Shown here: piece after piece, positions 1 to 9,092 of the stretch
How positions within the stretch are numbered: position 1 is the stretch's first letter
How the letters are laid out: every line of letters starts with the position of its first letter
Source: Roseovarius sp. M141
GTDB lineage: Bacteria; Pseudomonadota; Alphaproteobacteria; Rhodobacterales; Rhodobacteraceae
Direction: 5' to 3'
Assembly: GCF_024355225.1 (NCBI RefSeq)
Contig: NZ_VCNH01000005.1
Coordinates: 54,986 to 118,985 of the forward strand
DNA: 64,000 nucleotides
Program-made: the position numbers and the translations under genes
The notes under the pieces: model-generated
The model's input: only the letters and a program-made list of their open reading frames with translations
Told to the model about the DNA's origin: nothing
The model's database searches: none

Positions 1-2
1 AG

Positions 3-3000
3 GGCACGCCCGCGTTCACCGTCACCCCGGTGATCGAAGCGACACGGTCCGGCGGGGACACGCTGTCACTGCTGGCTGCGTCGGATGTGGCGGCGCAGAA
101 TGATTTGCAGGCGTGGGTGAATGCCGGAATCGACGCCGCCGGCAAAGCCTGCGCCGGCAATGACAGCTTTGATCAGATCTACCGGGTTCTGGCGGGGCTG
201 GGCCTGGCTGTGCCTGCGGCCAAGACGAACCCCAGCTACGGTATCGACGCCGCCGGGTGGCGCGCGCTGACGTCCGATCCGGTGGGGTTCATGTCGGGGG
301 CGCTGATGACGGCGCTGGCCAATCCCGCCACGCAGTCCGATCTGTTCGCCGCGATCTGCACCACACTGGATTTCGAAGTCTCGGCGGCGGTGCCGCAGCC
401 CTTGCTGGCGCTGCTGTCCGGGCTGGGGATCTTGCAGGATCAGGCCCACGGCTTTGCCCCCAATCCGATGGCGATCATCGCGGTATTGCGCGATCCGGCG
501 GGGCAGCTTGCCGCCCGCGTCAGCGCGCTGGTCACGACCCCAGCGGCACGCTCGGCGGTGATTGCCACGATGGGCAACGGGTCCGGCACATTCACGCTTG
601 GCCCGCTTGAGATATCTACCGCGAACGGGCGCAGTATCGCGATCACCCTGCCGCGCGGCAGCCTGAGCTTGGGCGATTTTGCCGATCCGTCGCTGAGCTA
701 CAGCATCGATCTGGAGTCCGGGGTCATGACCCTTGCGCTGGATCTGTTCATCCCGGATGCCGGGTTCAGCCTTGTCACCGGGCTGAGCTACACGGTCGGC
801 GGCGCCGCGCCCACCGTCACCACGTCGCTGGTCTGGGGCGATGGCAAAGTGCCGCAACCGGCGGCGCTGACGTTGTATCCGTTTGATGCGACCAAGTTTG
901 TCGATCAACTGGCCGCCGTCGCGCCTGCCTATGTCCTGTCGATCTTTGTCGCCGAGGTGGTGCAGGACCGGCTGCTGGATCAATATCAACTGGCCCAAAG
1001 CCTGTTCGCCCTGTTCGGCCTTGCCGAAGAGGCCCCGGCAGGCAGCAACAAATGGGTGATGAAATCCACGCTGGGCCTGTTCGAAGACCCGCTGGGCTGG
1101 CTGCTGTCGGATGCCGTCGTCGGGGCCAATGGCAAGCTGAACATAGCGGCGCTGAACAAGGTGCTGACCACCCTGCCCGCAGGCACCGCCGCCGGGCTGA
1201 CGCTGGCGCAGACCACGGATGGCGCGCTGCTGACCGGCCTGCCCTATGGGCTGCAATTGCAGGCGACGGCCAGCACCGCGACGGGTCTGTTTGCGCTGAC
1301 ACCGGGGCTGAGCGCGCCGATTTCCGTGGCGGGCGGCGACGTGTCGCTGGATACGCTGGGCTTTGGCCTGACGCTGACCTCGGATTTCCAGCCGGGGCTG
1401 ACCGGCGCGGGGCGGCTGGTTGCGCAGATACCGGGGCTGAGTGGCGGGCTGTTCCTGCAAGGCGGGTTCGACAAGGGCTTTGATCTGACGCTGGGGCAGG
1501 TCGGCGATGGCAAGCCGACGCTTGATCTGATCCCCTTCGGCAGCTGGGAAACCTTTGCGCTGTCGGTCGCGTCGGAAGTGGCGCAGAAACTGCTGAGCAC
1601 CCTCACGGATGCGTTGCTGACCGGGCTGAAGGACAAGGGCGATGTCAAACTGGCCGCGTTCGTTGACAAGATGCGCAGCACCGCCACGTCGCTGCAGATC
1701 GATGCGCTGGTGTCGGCCCTGATCGCGGCGCAGCCCGACCCGGCCAAGCTGGAGACCGCCGCCTTTGGCTGGCTGACCGACCGGCTGACGCCAACGAACG
1801 CGGCCGCGACGGCCTCGGCCGTGGCGGACCTGATCAGCCTTGCGCTGGACGGGGTCACGTCCGATGGCGGGCTGCTGAGCTATGCGCCGTCAGACAAGGT
1901 TCCGGTCACGATCATCGCCGGCCTGAAGGGCGAGACGGGCAACCAGCAGATCGGCATCTGGGCCACCCTGGCCACCAAAGTGGCCGATGACCATGTGGTG
2001 ATTGCCCTTGCCCCGACCGGTGTGGGCATCCCCGTTCAGGGCGATGCGACCCCGATCGTGACCTTCGGCCTGACCACGCAGGCCATCGTCGCGCTGGACG
2101 AGGGCCCCGGCCTGTCCATCAGCTTTGACAGTGCGGGCGGCGGCCATGTGTCGGCGCTGATCGACCCGATGATGACCAGGGGCAAACCCGGCAAGATGAA
2201 GGTGGAACTGCTGCCCAACCTCTTTGGCGTGACGGACAAGACCGGCTATGACAAGGCGCTGGAAGCCGCGCTGGAGCTGTGGCTGCTGGATGTTCTGAAA
2301 TACGTCCTGCCGCGCTATGTGTCGATCGTGGTGCTGAACACCAAGGCGGTCGAGGGCTGGCTGGACGCGCCGCTGACCGACAAGGTGCCACTGGAACCGG
2401 GCAAGGTGCTGGTCGATACCCAGATGCTGGTGATGAGTGGCAAGACCTACATCCTGAACGATTTGGACGCGCTGCTGGCGCTGGGGCCGGAGAAATTCCT
2501 GGGTGGTTTTGTCAAGGCGCTGACCCAGACGCAGATTCAGATCCTCGCCATTGGCGAGGGCGGCGGTATCTGGCTGGAGCCTGATCCGAACGACAGTGCC
2601 GCCTTTGGCATCCGCTTTGCTGTCACCGATCTGTCGCTGAAGGCGGCGCCGAATTTCGTGTTCCAGATCGGCGCCGAGGATACCAACTGGATTGCGCTGA
2701 CCGGGGCGGACCCGAAGGATTTTGAATCCGGCATCGCCGCCTATGTACCGCTGGACGATCTGGTCCCCGATTTTGGCAAGCTGAAGCTGCGCCTGATCAA
2801 TGTCGGCGTCGATTTTCAGGGCAAAACCGGCCAGCCGCTGATCGATCTGACCCGGTTCCAACTGGGCAAGATCAAACCGCGCGGCCTGATCTCGTTCGAT
2901 TTCGCCAAGCCGAGCGTCGTCGACAGCTATGGCGGCGGCATCGACTTTGAGGACATTGCCATTTCGCTGGCGCCCAATGCGATGGTGCCTGGGGACAAGG

Positions 3001-6000
3001 GCAACGCGGTGGCCGAAAACCTGTTGGGGTCGGGCGATGATGACACCCAGTCCAACCCGCCGACCAACCCCGGTTTTTCCGCGCGGGCGGGCTATATCAG
3101 CGGGCATGATCTGGGGGTGGAGCTGTATGATTCCAGCGGCACCGGCCAGACCCGCATCTGGATTCCGGTGCAGCGCTCGTTCGGGCCGGTCACGGCGAAC
3201 AAGATCGGCTTTGGCTGGGACAACCCCAAGCGGCTGGCCAGTGTGCTGTTCGATGGCAGCCTCAACCTTGCCGGTCTGACCGTCGACCTGATCGAGCTGT
3301 CGGTCAGCGTGAACGTGACCAAAATCACCGATTATTCGCAGTACGAACTGGATCTGGGCGGGCTTGCCGTCAGCTTTAACGGCGGCGCGGTGTCCATCGA
3401 CGGCGGCCTGCTGAAAAACGATGATCCGCTGCGCTATGACGGGCAGCTGCTGGTCAAGATCGGCAGCTTTACGATCTATGCGGTCGGGTCCTTTGCGATG
3501 ATCCCGAACGACCCCAACGACCCCTCCAAGGGCAACGCGATTTCGTTCTTTGTCTTTCTCAATGTCAACGCGCCGCTTGGCGGCGTGCCGGCCTTTTTCG
3601 TCAAAGGGATTGCCGGCGGTTTTTCGGTCAACCGCAACATCATCGTGCCCGATGCGGGTGACATCATGGGCTTTCCGCTGATCCAGGGGGCGATTTCGCA
3701 AGCGACCTTTGGCGATAATCCGACACCCAAGAGCGCGCTGGCCACCCTGTCTGACACGGTCTATCCCGAAATCGGAACCTACTGGGCGGCGGCGGGCCTC
3801 AAGTTCAGCAGCTTCGAACTGGTCGACGTCTTTGCCATGCTGCTGGTCAAATTCGGGCGCGAGTTTGAAATCGACGTGATCGGCGTGGCCAGCGCTAGCC
3901 TGCCCCCGGAAATCCCCCCCCCCAAGGCGCTTGCCTTTATCGAGCTGGCGGTCGTCGCCTCGTTCAAGATCACCGAGGGCGTAATTTCGGTGACCGCGCA
4001 GCTGACGCCCAATTCGTTCCTGCTGGTCAAGGATTGCAAGCTGACCGGGGGCTTTGCCGCCAAGTTCTGGTTCGGCACCAACCCCAACGCCGGTGATTTC
4101 GTCATTACGCTGGGTGGCTATCACCCGGCGTTCAAACCGCCGCCCTATTACCCCAACGTGCCGCGGCTGGGCTTTGACTGGCCGGTTCTGGATACGTCCT
4201 CGGTCAAGCTCAGCATCGGCGGCGGCACCTATTTCGCGCTGACCCCGTCGATGGTGATGGCGGGCGGCTACCTCAAGGCGTTGTTCAGTGCCGGGCCGCT
4301 GAAGGCGTGGTTCGATGCCGGGGCGGACTTCCTGATCTCATGGCAGCCGTTCTATTACACCATCGAGGTCCACATCACGGTCGGCGCCTCGCTGGGCGTC
4401 ACGATCGGCGGGGTCGACATCACACTGACCGCCGAACTGGGGGCGCAGTTGCAGATATGGGGCCCGCCCACCGCCGGGATCGTGCATGTCAGCTGGTTCG
4501 TGATCTCGTTCGATATTCCGTTCGGCGTGCAGGATGACAAGGACGCCAGCAAGGCCGCCTTGCCCTGGCACATCTTTCAGGAGCGGATGCTGCCGCAACC
4601 GCCGAAGAAGGACGAAGTCGTCGCCATGGCCGTGGCCCAGGGCACCGCCCCTGCGGCCAAGCCCGGCTATGATCAGGTAGTCCTGAAGGTGCAGATCACC
4701 AACGGATTGCTGAGCGATCACACCGGTAACGGCGCCGTGGTCCAGGCGATGCCCTTTACGCTCGAACTGCGCTCGGTCATGCCCGGCAGCACGGTGACGG
4801 CGGCGCAATCCACCTATTCAGCGGCCAGCCCGCCGCTTGGGATTCAGCCCATGGGGCAGCCGGATGTCACCACCGCCATCGCCGCCACGCTCAAGACGCA
4901 GAACGACGCCAAGGACTGGGTCATCGTGTCGCTGGACCGCCCCGGCGTGGTCACGCAGGGCCTGACCGGCGGCGCCCCCGATGCCGTCTGGTCCACCAAG
5001 CAGTTCGAACCCGGCGGAGAGCCAACCGCCACCATGATTTCCGGCGCCCAGTTCGGCCTGTCGATCAGCACCACCGGCGATCATCTGGTCGATATTCTGG
5101 AAGGGATGGACCTGATCAAGGCGTTCGGCCACGAAAGCGCCGCCGCCCTGCCCCTGCCCTTTGATATCACGCCCAGCTTCCTGCCGGTTCCGCCGGCGCT
5201 GCCGCAGGATCAACGGTTCGCGACCCTAATGCGCACGGTCATGGATGCCAGTACCGCCGATGCCCCGGCCGCGCGCCGGGCCGCGATCATGCAGGCGGTG
5301 ACGGATAGCGACGTCGCGGCGATTGTCGATCAGAACCTGAGCGTTCTGGCGAAATTCGCGGATGATCTGTTTCAGGCACCGCCGCATCTGGCCGAGCTTG
5401 GCTTTGATCAAGCGGCGACGGCGGCGCCCGTGGTCGACCTGGAAGCCACGCCCATGGCGCAGGTCTCTGCAGCGATGGGCGACCCCGAGCGCGCCGAAAT
5501 TGCGCCGCGTTTTCTGGGCGGCACGCAAAGCTTCGCGTTGCCCGGCAAAGTGGCGGCGGCAGGCGAACGCTCGATCTACCTGGCCACTCCCAAGATCGTC
5601 GCGCGCTGGAAGGATGTCGATCACACCGGCCACAACGTTACCGAACGCGCGCACCACGCGCAGGATGGCCTGCAGACCGGTCTGCGCCGGGGTACTCTGG
5701 CGGTGCTGGATCTGGGCAGCGGCGCGGGGCAGCCGATGATTCAGGTGGATGGCGCGGTGCCGGTGCAGGTCTATGCCTTTGACGCCTCGGGGCGCATCCT
5801 GTCCGACGGCATCGTCGCGCCCGACGATGACACCGGCGACGTGGCGCTGCCGCAAGACGCGGCGCATGTGGCGTGCCTGGGTCTGGGGGCGTGCGATCAC
5901 GGCGCCCCCGCCGGGTGGAACCTGCGCAGCACGCTGTTTCAGGTCGCCCATCACACGATGCTGGGCGATGGCTGCACGATCCGCCCCCAAAGCAGCCCGC

Positions 6001-6506
6001 GCCTGCGCCACAGCCGACGCGAACAGCGGCGCGGAACCATCAGCGGGCACGGTCTGATGACCAGCAACCGGGTGCAGCATGGCGTGGGCGAAACCGCCAG
6101 CGGCTGGGCCGAAACCATCTTTGGCAGCCCGGTTCGCACCGTCGCTGTCGTCCTGAAACATGGCGCCGATCCTTACGGCGTGCGCGTCAAATGTGCGGCG
6201 ACGACATCCCCCTGGCATGTCAGCTATGACGGCGCCTCGGAACCGGTCGACGTGCTGGAGACATATGATGGCGTTGCGCTGATCTTTGACCTCACGGACC
6301 TGCCCGCCGGGACGCCGGACCGCCACGCGGTTCTGGTGTCGGGGACCGAGGATCTGGCCGGTGTGTACGGCTGGAAGGGCGATCGCGCGGCGGTCCTGCA
6401 AGGGTGGGAGGGCCATGTGCTGACCTCCTTGGCGCGGCCCCTGCCCGGGATCGAAGCCATGCGGGCCGCGAACGGGCGCACGACGCTTCGGGTCTACCGC
6501 GGATGA
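3..6506 (+). CDS. Giant DUF6603-like protein, 5' end outside window
   Basis: The frame is open to the left edge of the window. The first possible internal start is the GTG at 30, so the true start probably lies upstream. At least 2158 residues are visible. There are no transmembrane helices in the visible part; it is rich in Gly, Asp, Leu and short beta-like segments. Around residues 1185-1215 (counted from 30) the segment FFVKGIAGGFSVNRN followed by a PDAGDIMGFPLI stretch resembles the DUF6603 family, a domain of unknown function in very large bacterial proteins. The last 500 residues (after about 1650) look like separate beta domains with His- and Arg-rich patches. It heads a + strand run in which the next genes follow within a few bases, so it is probably co-transcribed with them. 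The function is unknown. The domain assignment is from memory and moderate; the coding call is secure. Confidence 0.75.
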   Translation, partial: GTPAFTVTPVIEATRSGGDTLSLLAASDVAAQNDLQAWVNAGIDAAGKACAGNDSFDQIYRVLAGLGLAVPAAKTNPSYGIDAAGWRALTSDPVGFMSGALMTALANPATQSDLFAAICTTLDFEVSAAVPQPLLALLSGLGILQDQAHGFAPNPMAIIAVLRDPAGQLAARVSALVTTPAARSAVIATMGNGSGTFTLGPLEISTANGRSIAITLPRGSLSLGDFADPSLSYSIDLESGVMTLALDLFIPDAGFSLVTGLSYTVGGAAPTVTTSLVWGDGKVPQPAALTLYPFDATKFVDQLAAVAPAYVLSIFVAEVVQDRLLDQYQLAQSLFALFGLAEEAPAGSNKWVMKSTLGLFEDPLGWLLSDAVVGANGKLNIAALNKVLTTLPAGTAAGLTLAQTTDGALLTGLPYGLQLQATASTATGLFALTPGLSAPISVAGGDVSLDTLGFGLTLTSDFQPGLTGAGRLVAQIPGLSGGLFLQGGFDKGFDLTLGQVGDGKPTLDLIPFGSWETFALSVASEVAQKLLSTLTDALLTGLKDKGDVKLAAFVDKMRSTATSLQIDALVSALIAAQPDPAKLETAAFGWLTDRLTPTNAAATASAVADLISLALDGVTSDGGLLSYAPSDKVPVTIIAGLKGETGNQQIGIWATLATKVADDHVVIALAPTGVGIPVQGDATPIVTFGLTTQAIVALDEGPGLSISFDSAGGGHVSALIDPMMTRGKPGKMKVELLPNLFGVTDKTGYDKALEAALELWLLDVLKYVLPRYVSIVVLNTKAVEGWLDAPLTDKVPLEPGKVLVDTQMLVMSGKTYILNDLDALLALGPEKFLGGFVKALTQTQIQILAIGEGGGIWLEPDPNDSAAFGIRFAVTDLSLKAAPNFVFQIGAEDTNWIALTGADPKDFESGIAAYVPLDDLVPDFGKLKLRLINVGVDFQGKTGQPLIDLTRFQLGKIKPRGLISFDFAKPSVVDSYGGGIDFEDIAISLAPNAMVPGDKGNAVAENLLGSGDDDTQSNPPTNPGFSARAGYISGHDLGVELYDSSGTGQTRIWIPVQRSFGPVTANKIGFGWDNPKRLASVLFDGSLNLAGLTVDLIELSVSVNVTKITDYSQYELDLGGLAVSFNGGAVSIDGGLLKNDDPLRYDGQLLVKIGSFTIYAVGSFAMIPNDPNDPSKGNAISFFVFLNVNAPLGGVPAFFVKGIAGGFSVNRNIIVPDAGDIMGFPLIQGAISQATFGDNPTPKSALATLSDTVYPEIGTYWAAAGLKFSSFELVDVFAMLLVKFGREFEIDVIGVASASLPPEIPPPKALAFIELAVVASFKITEGVISVTAQLTPNSFLLVKDCKLTGGFAAKFWFGTNPNAGDFVITLGGYHPAFKPPPYYPNVPRLGFDWPVLDTSSVKLSIGGGTYFALTPSMVMAGGYLKALFSAGPLKAWFDAGADFLISWQPFYYTIEVHITVGASLGVTIGGVDITLTAELGAQLQIWGPPTAGIVHVSWFVISFDIPFGVQDDKDASKAALPWHIFQERMLPQPPKKDEVVAMAVAQGTAPAAKPGYDQVVLKVQITNGLLSDHTGNGAVVQAMPFTLELRSVMPGSTVTAAQSTYSAASPPLGIQPMGQPDVTTAIAATLKTQNDAKDWVIVSLDRPGVVTQGLTGGAPDAVWSTKQFEPGGEPTATMISGAQFGLSISTTGDHLVDILEGMDLIKAFGHESAAALPLPFDITPSFLPVPPALPQDQRFATLMRTVMDASTADAPAARRAAIMQAVTDSDVAAIVDQNLSVLAKFADDLFQAPPHLAELGFDQAATAAPVVDLEATPMAQVSAAMGDPERAEIAPRFLGGTQSFALPGKVAAAGERSIYLATPKIVARWKDVDHTGHNVTERAHHAQDGLQTGLRRGTLAVLDLGSGAGQPMIQVDGAVPVQVYAFDASGRILSDGIVAPDDDTGDVALPQDAAHVACLGLGACDHGAPAGWNLRSTLFQVAHHTMLGDGCTIRPQSSPRLRHSRREQRRGTISGHGLMTSNRVQHGVGETASGWAETIFGSPVRTVAVVLKHGADPYGVRVKCAATTSPWHVSYDGASEPVDVLETYDGVALIFDLTDLPAGTPDRHAVLVSGTEDLAGVYGWKGDRAAVLQGWEGHVLTSLARPLPGIEAMRAANGRTTLRVYRG

Positions 6507-6536
6507 GACAGATATTTGCAAAAGTTAGGGCATGTC

Positions 6537-8111
6537 ATGGCTAACCAGATCGCACTTGCCACCGACGATGAAATCAAACCGGGCGAAATCCGGTTCAGTC
6601 AGGCCGCCTTGCCCCCGTTGCCTGCCGGCGCCTACGCACTGTCCGGTCAGCAAGAGGTCGTGTTGCAGCACGAGGACGAAACACCCACCTATCAGGCAAA
6701 GCAGGAATTTATCGTGGATGGCCCACGCTTTGCGCTGGCGCCCACCGATGTGCAGATGGTGGTTCCCCCCGCAAATCAGGCGGGGGATTGGGAAAACTAC
6801 ATCCCCAATATCGTCCTGCGGCGGCGCATCTTGCCGTGGGTCAGAACCATTGACGGCAATCCTGTCCCCGCGGATACGGTATCGACGCCGTGGATGGGGC
6901 TGATCAGCCTGACCGCCGCCGAACTGGGCGGCGCCGCTGCGGAAATCGCGGCGCCCTCCCCGGTCGTGACCGGCACGGCGGGCGATCTGGTGCAGAGCGC
7001 GAATCCCGCGATTGCAGGCCCGAAGCTGAACCTCAGCCCGGACGAGCTGAAAACCCCGATGCTGTATCTGGATCTGGAGGCGCAGCTGTTTCAGGCCATC
7101 GCCCCGACGCTGGATGATCTGATGTATCTGGCGCATGTGCGCGACGTGAACACCGATGACAAGGAAATTCTGGGGCTGGACGAGGATGGCAGCTTTTCGG
7201 TCGTGGTCGGCAACCGGATCATCCAGACATCGAAAACCGACGACGTGGTGAACTATGTCTTCCTCGTCTCGCTGGAGGGGCATCAGGATCATCTGCCCGG
7301 ACATGCGATTGCGGCGGGTGTCACCACCTTCCGGCTTGCGTCGCTGGCGTGGTGGAAGGTGCAGGCAATCCCGATGCCCGGCGACTTTATCGAGATCATG
7401 CAAAACCTGCCCAAGAAGGGCGGCGTCGATCTGGTCGGCGTGTCGCACAAGACGATCACCGCCACGGACGAGAATTCCAAAGTGGCGGCGATGGGGCTGG
7501 GGATGGGCTATGCGCCGCTGACCTACCGGATGCGCGCGGGCGAGGACGCAACCGCATGGTATCGCGGTCCGCTGTCGGCGGTTCCGACCAAGAATGACGA
7601 TCTGGGCGCGTTTCAGTACGGCGATCTGGCCATTCGCTATGATCCGAAAACCGCGCTGTTTGACCTGTCCCAGGCGGCGGCATGGCAGATCGGGCGGCTG
7701 CTGGGGCTGTCCGACGCCACATTCGCCCGCCAACTCTATGACTGGCGCCGCGCCATGCACGCGGCGACCAAGGGCACCGCGAACCTTACCGCGCTGGCGC
7801 AGGCCCTGCCCGAGGTCGAGGCCGCGCCCCTGACCCCCAGCAGACCGCAGCCGGCGGGGCGCAGTCAGATGATGGCGCATTTCGCGGCCACCACCGCGCT
7901 TGGCAATGCGTTCGCCGCGATCGAGCCGCACGATACCGGCAGCCCCCTGTCCGCCATTCCCAGACGGCAACGCCGCGAGGACAGACCGCCCAGCCACGCG
8001 CCCCACGGCGAACGGTTGCAACGCCCGGCCTTGTCCTTTGCGCCGGAGGCTGCGGACGGATTGGACGATCTGCTGGATCAGGTCTTTGGCCCCATGCAAG
8101 AGGTGGAGTGA
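6537..8111 (+). CDS. Uncharacterised 524-aa protein of the giant-protein operon
   Basis: The start is placed at the ATG at 6537 (MANQIALATDDEIKPG); an upstream TTG at 6516 is less likely. It begins 30 bases after the giant gene and ends 6 bases before the next start. No signal peptide or membrane helix is visible. The first 400 residues are a mixed, probably globular region with Trp/Tyr-rich stretches. Residues about 425-500 are rich in Pro and Arg and look disordered, and the end is acidic (DDLLDQVFGPMQEVE). I do not recognise a family. Its position between two other large unknown proteins suggests a shared assembly, but that is inference only. Confidence 0.75.
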   Translation: MANQIALATDDEIKPGEIRFSQAALPPLPAGAYALSGQQEVVLQHEDETPTYQAKQEFIVDGPRFALAPTDVQMVVPPANQAGDWENYIPNIVLRRRILPWVRTIDGNPVPADTVSTPWMGLISLTAAELGGAAAEIAAPSPVVTGTAGDLVQSANPAIAGPKLNLSPDELKTPMLYLDLEAQLFQAIAPTLDDLMYLAHVRDVNTDDKEILGLDEDGSFSVVVGNRIIQTSKTDDVVNYVFLVSLEGHQDHLPGHAIAAGVTTFRLASLAWWKVQAIPMPGDFIEIMQNLPKKGGVDLVGVSHKTITATDENSKVAAMGLGMGYAPLTYRMRAGEDATAWYRGPLSAVPTKNDDLGAFQYGDLAIRYDPKTALFDLSQAAAWQIGRLLGLSDATFARQLYDWRRAMHAATKGTANLTALAQALPEVEAAPLTPSRPQPAGRSQMMAHFAATTALGNAFAAIEPHDTGSPLSAIPRRQRREDRPPSHAPHGERLQRPALSFAPEAADGLDDLLDQVFGPMQEVE

Positions 8112-8117
8112 GCGCAG

Positions 8118-9092
8118 ATGACACAGACACAAAACAACCGGCGCGTGCTTTTGACCGATGTGATGCGGACTGCCGCCGCGCCTGTGATGGAAAAAACCTC
8201 CGGCGCAAGCGTCGAGGCCGCCGAGGTCGCGGACGCCAACGCCTTGCCGGTGCCTCTGCCGCAGTCGGTGATCGACTGGCTGGCGCAGGCGTCGCTGCTG
8301 TACGGCGTGCCGTTTGAATATCTGGTGCCGCAGGCGCGGATGCTGCCCCGCGAATCCATCAGGTTTTTCTATATCGATACCAATTGGCTGCACCGGTTGG
8401 TCGAAGGCGCGGTCAGCATTGGCATGTCCAGCAGCGCCGACACCGTTCAGCTGATGGGCGCAATCGAAAAGATCGTCGATCAGGCCATGCTGGGCACGTC
8501 AGGCGTGCGGGCGAAAATGCGCGGCAAACCGGCGGCGCCCGCCGGACAGACCGTCGGGCCGATCACCGGATTCCTGCTGCGCTCGGCGGCGGTGTCGGGA
8601 TGGCCGGGGATGGAAATTTCGGCCTATGCCGGGACCACGGCGGACAGTCAGAAACTGCCCCTGCTGCGGCTGGACCGGCTGTCGGACAACATCCTGATCG
8701 CCCTGTTCGAGGGGCTGCCCAAGCGGGTCGATATCCTGCAACCGCCCGAAAGCCTGCATTTTGGCATCCGCCCCGATGGCAGTGACTATTACAGCTTCCT
8801 GCGCTGGCTCAGCGCGGGCGGGTCGGGCAATGACAAACACGCGGCGGGCGAACAGATCGGCAGCGTCGAAGCGCCGGTCGCGATGCGCAGCAATACCGCC
8901 CACCCCGGCGTGCTGGACATTACCAAGACCGCCGAAAACCTGAAGGCGGCGCTGAAAAAGCAATCCGCGCTGGACCCGCAGGATACCTTCACCTCGGCGG
9001 AATTTGCGGTGCAGATGGTGCGTTCCGCCGGATTGCAAAGTTTTGAGTGGGGCGTTGCCAGCCCGTTGAACGCAGGGAGCACGCCACAATGA
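8118..9092 (+). CDS. Uncharacterised 324-aa protein of the giant-protein operon
   Basis: The ATG at 8118 is preceded by a GGAG-type ribosome site at about 8104-8110. The protein starts MTQTQNNRRVLLTDVMR, has no signal peptide, and is mixed alpha/beta. A central segment (about residues 55-110) runs from a WLAQASLLYGVPFEYLVP stretch to RFFYIDTNWLHR, and about 150-215 resembles a compact domain with GMEISAYAG and LFEGLPKRVDILQPPE. The stop overlaps the ATG of the next gene as ATGA at 9089, which points to translational coupling. No family was recognised. One possibility is an adaptor or accessory to the two flanking large proteins; there is no direct evidence. Confidence 0.75.
   Translation: MTQTQNNRRVLLTDVMRTAAAPVMEKTSGASVEAAEVADANALPVPLPQSVIDWLAQASLLYGVPFEYLVPQARMLPRESIRFFYIDTNWLHRLVEGAVSIGMSSSADTVQLMGAIEKIVDQAMLGTSGVRAKMRGKPAAPAGQTVGPITGFLLRSAAVSGWPGMEISAYAGTTADSQKLPLLRLDRLSDNILIALFEGLPKRVDILQPPESLHFGIRPDGSDYYSFLRWLSAGGSGNDKHAAGEQIGSVEAPVAMRSNTAHPGVLDITKTAENLKAALKKQSALDPQDTFTSAEFAVQMVRSAGLQSFEWGVASPLNAGSTPQ

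Noticed and set aside
1890..4124. A 744-codon - strand reading frame inside the giant gene
   Set aside because: It is a shadow of the + strand frame: Arg/Gln/Gly-rich low-complexity translation with no domain, fully contained in a better coding frame.
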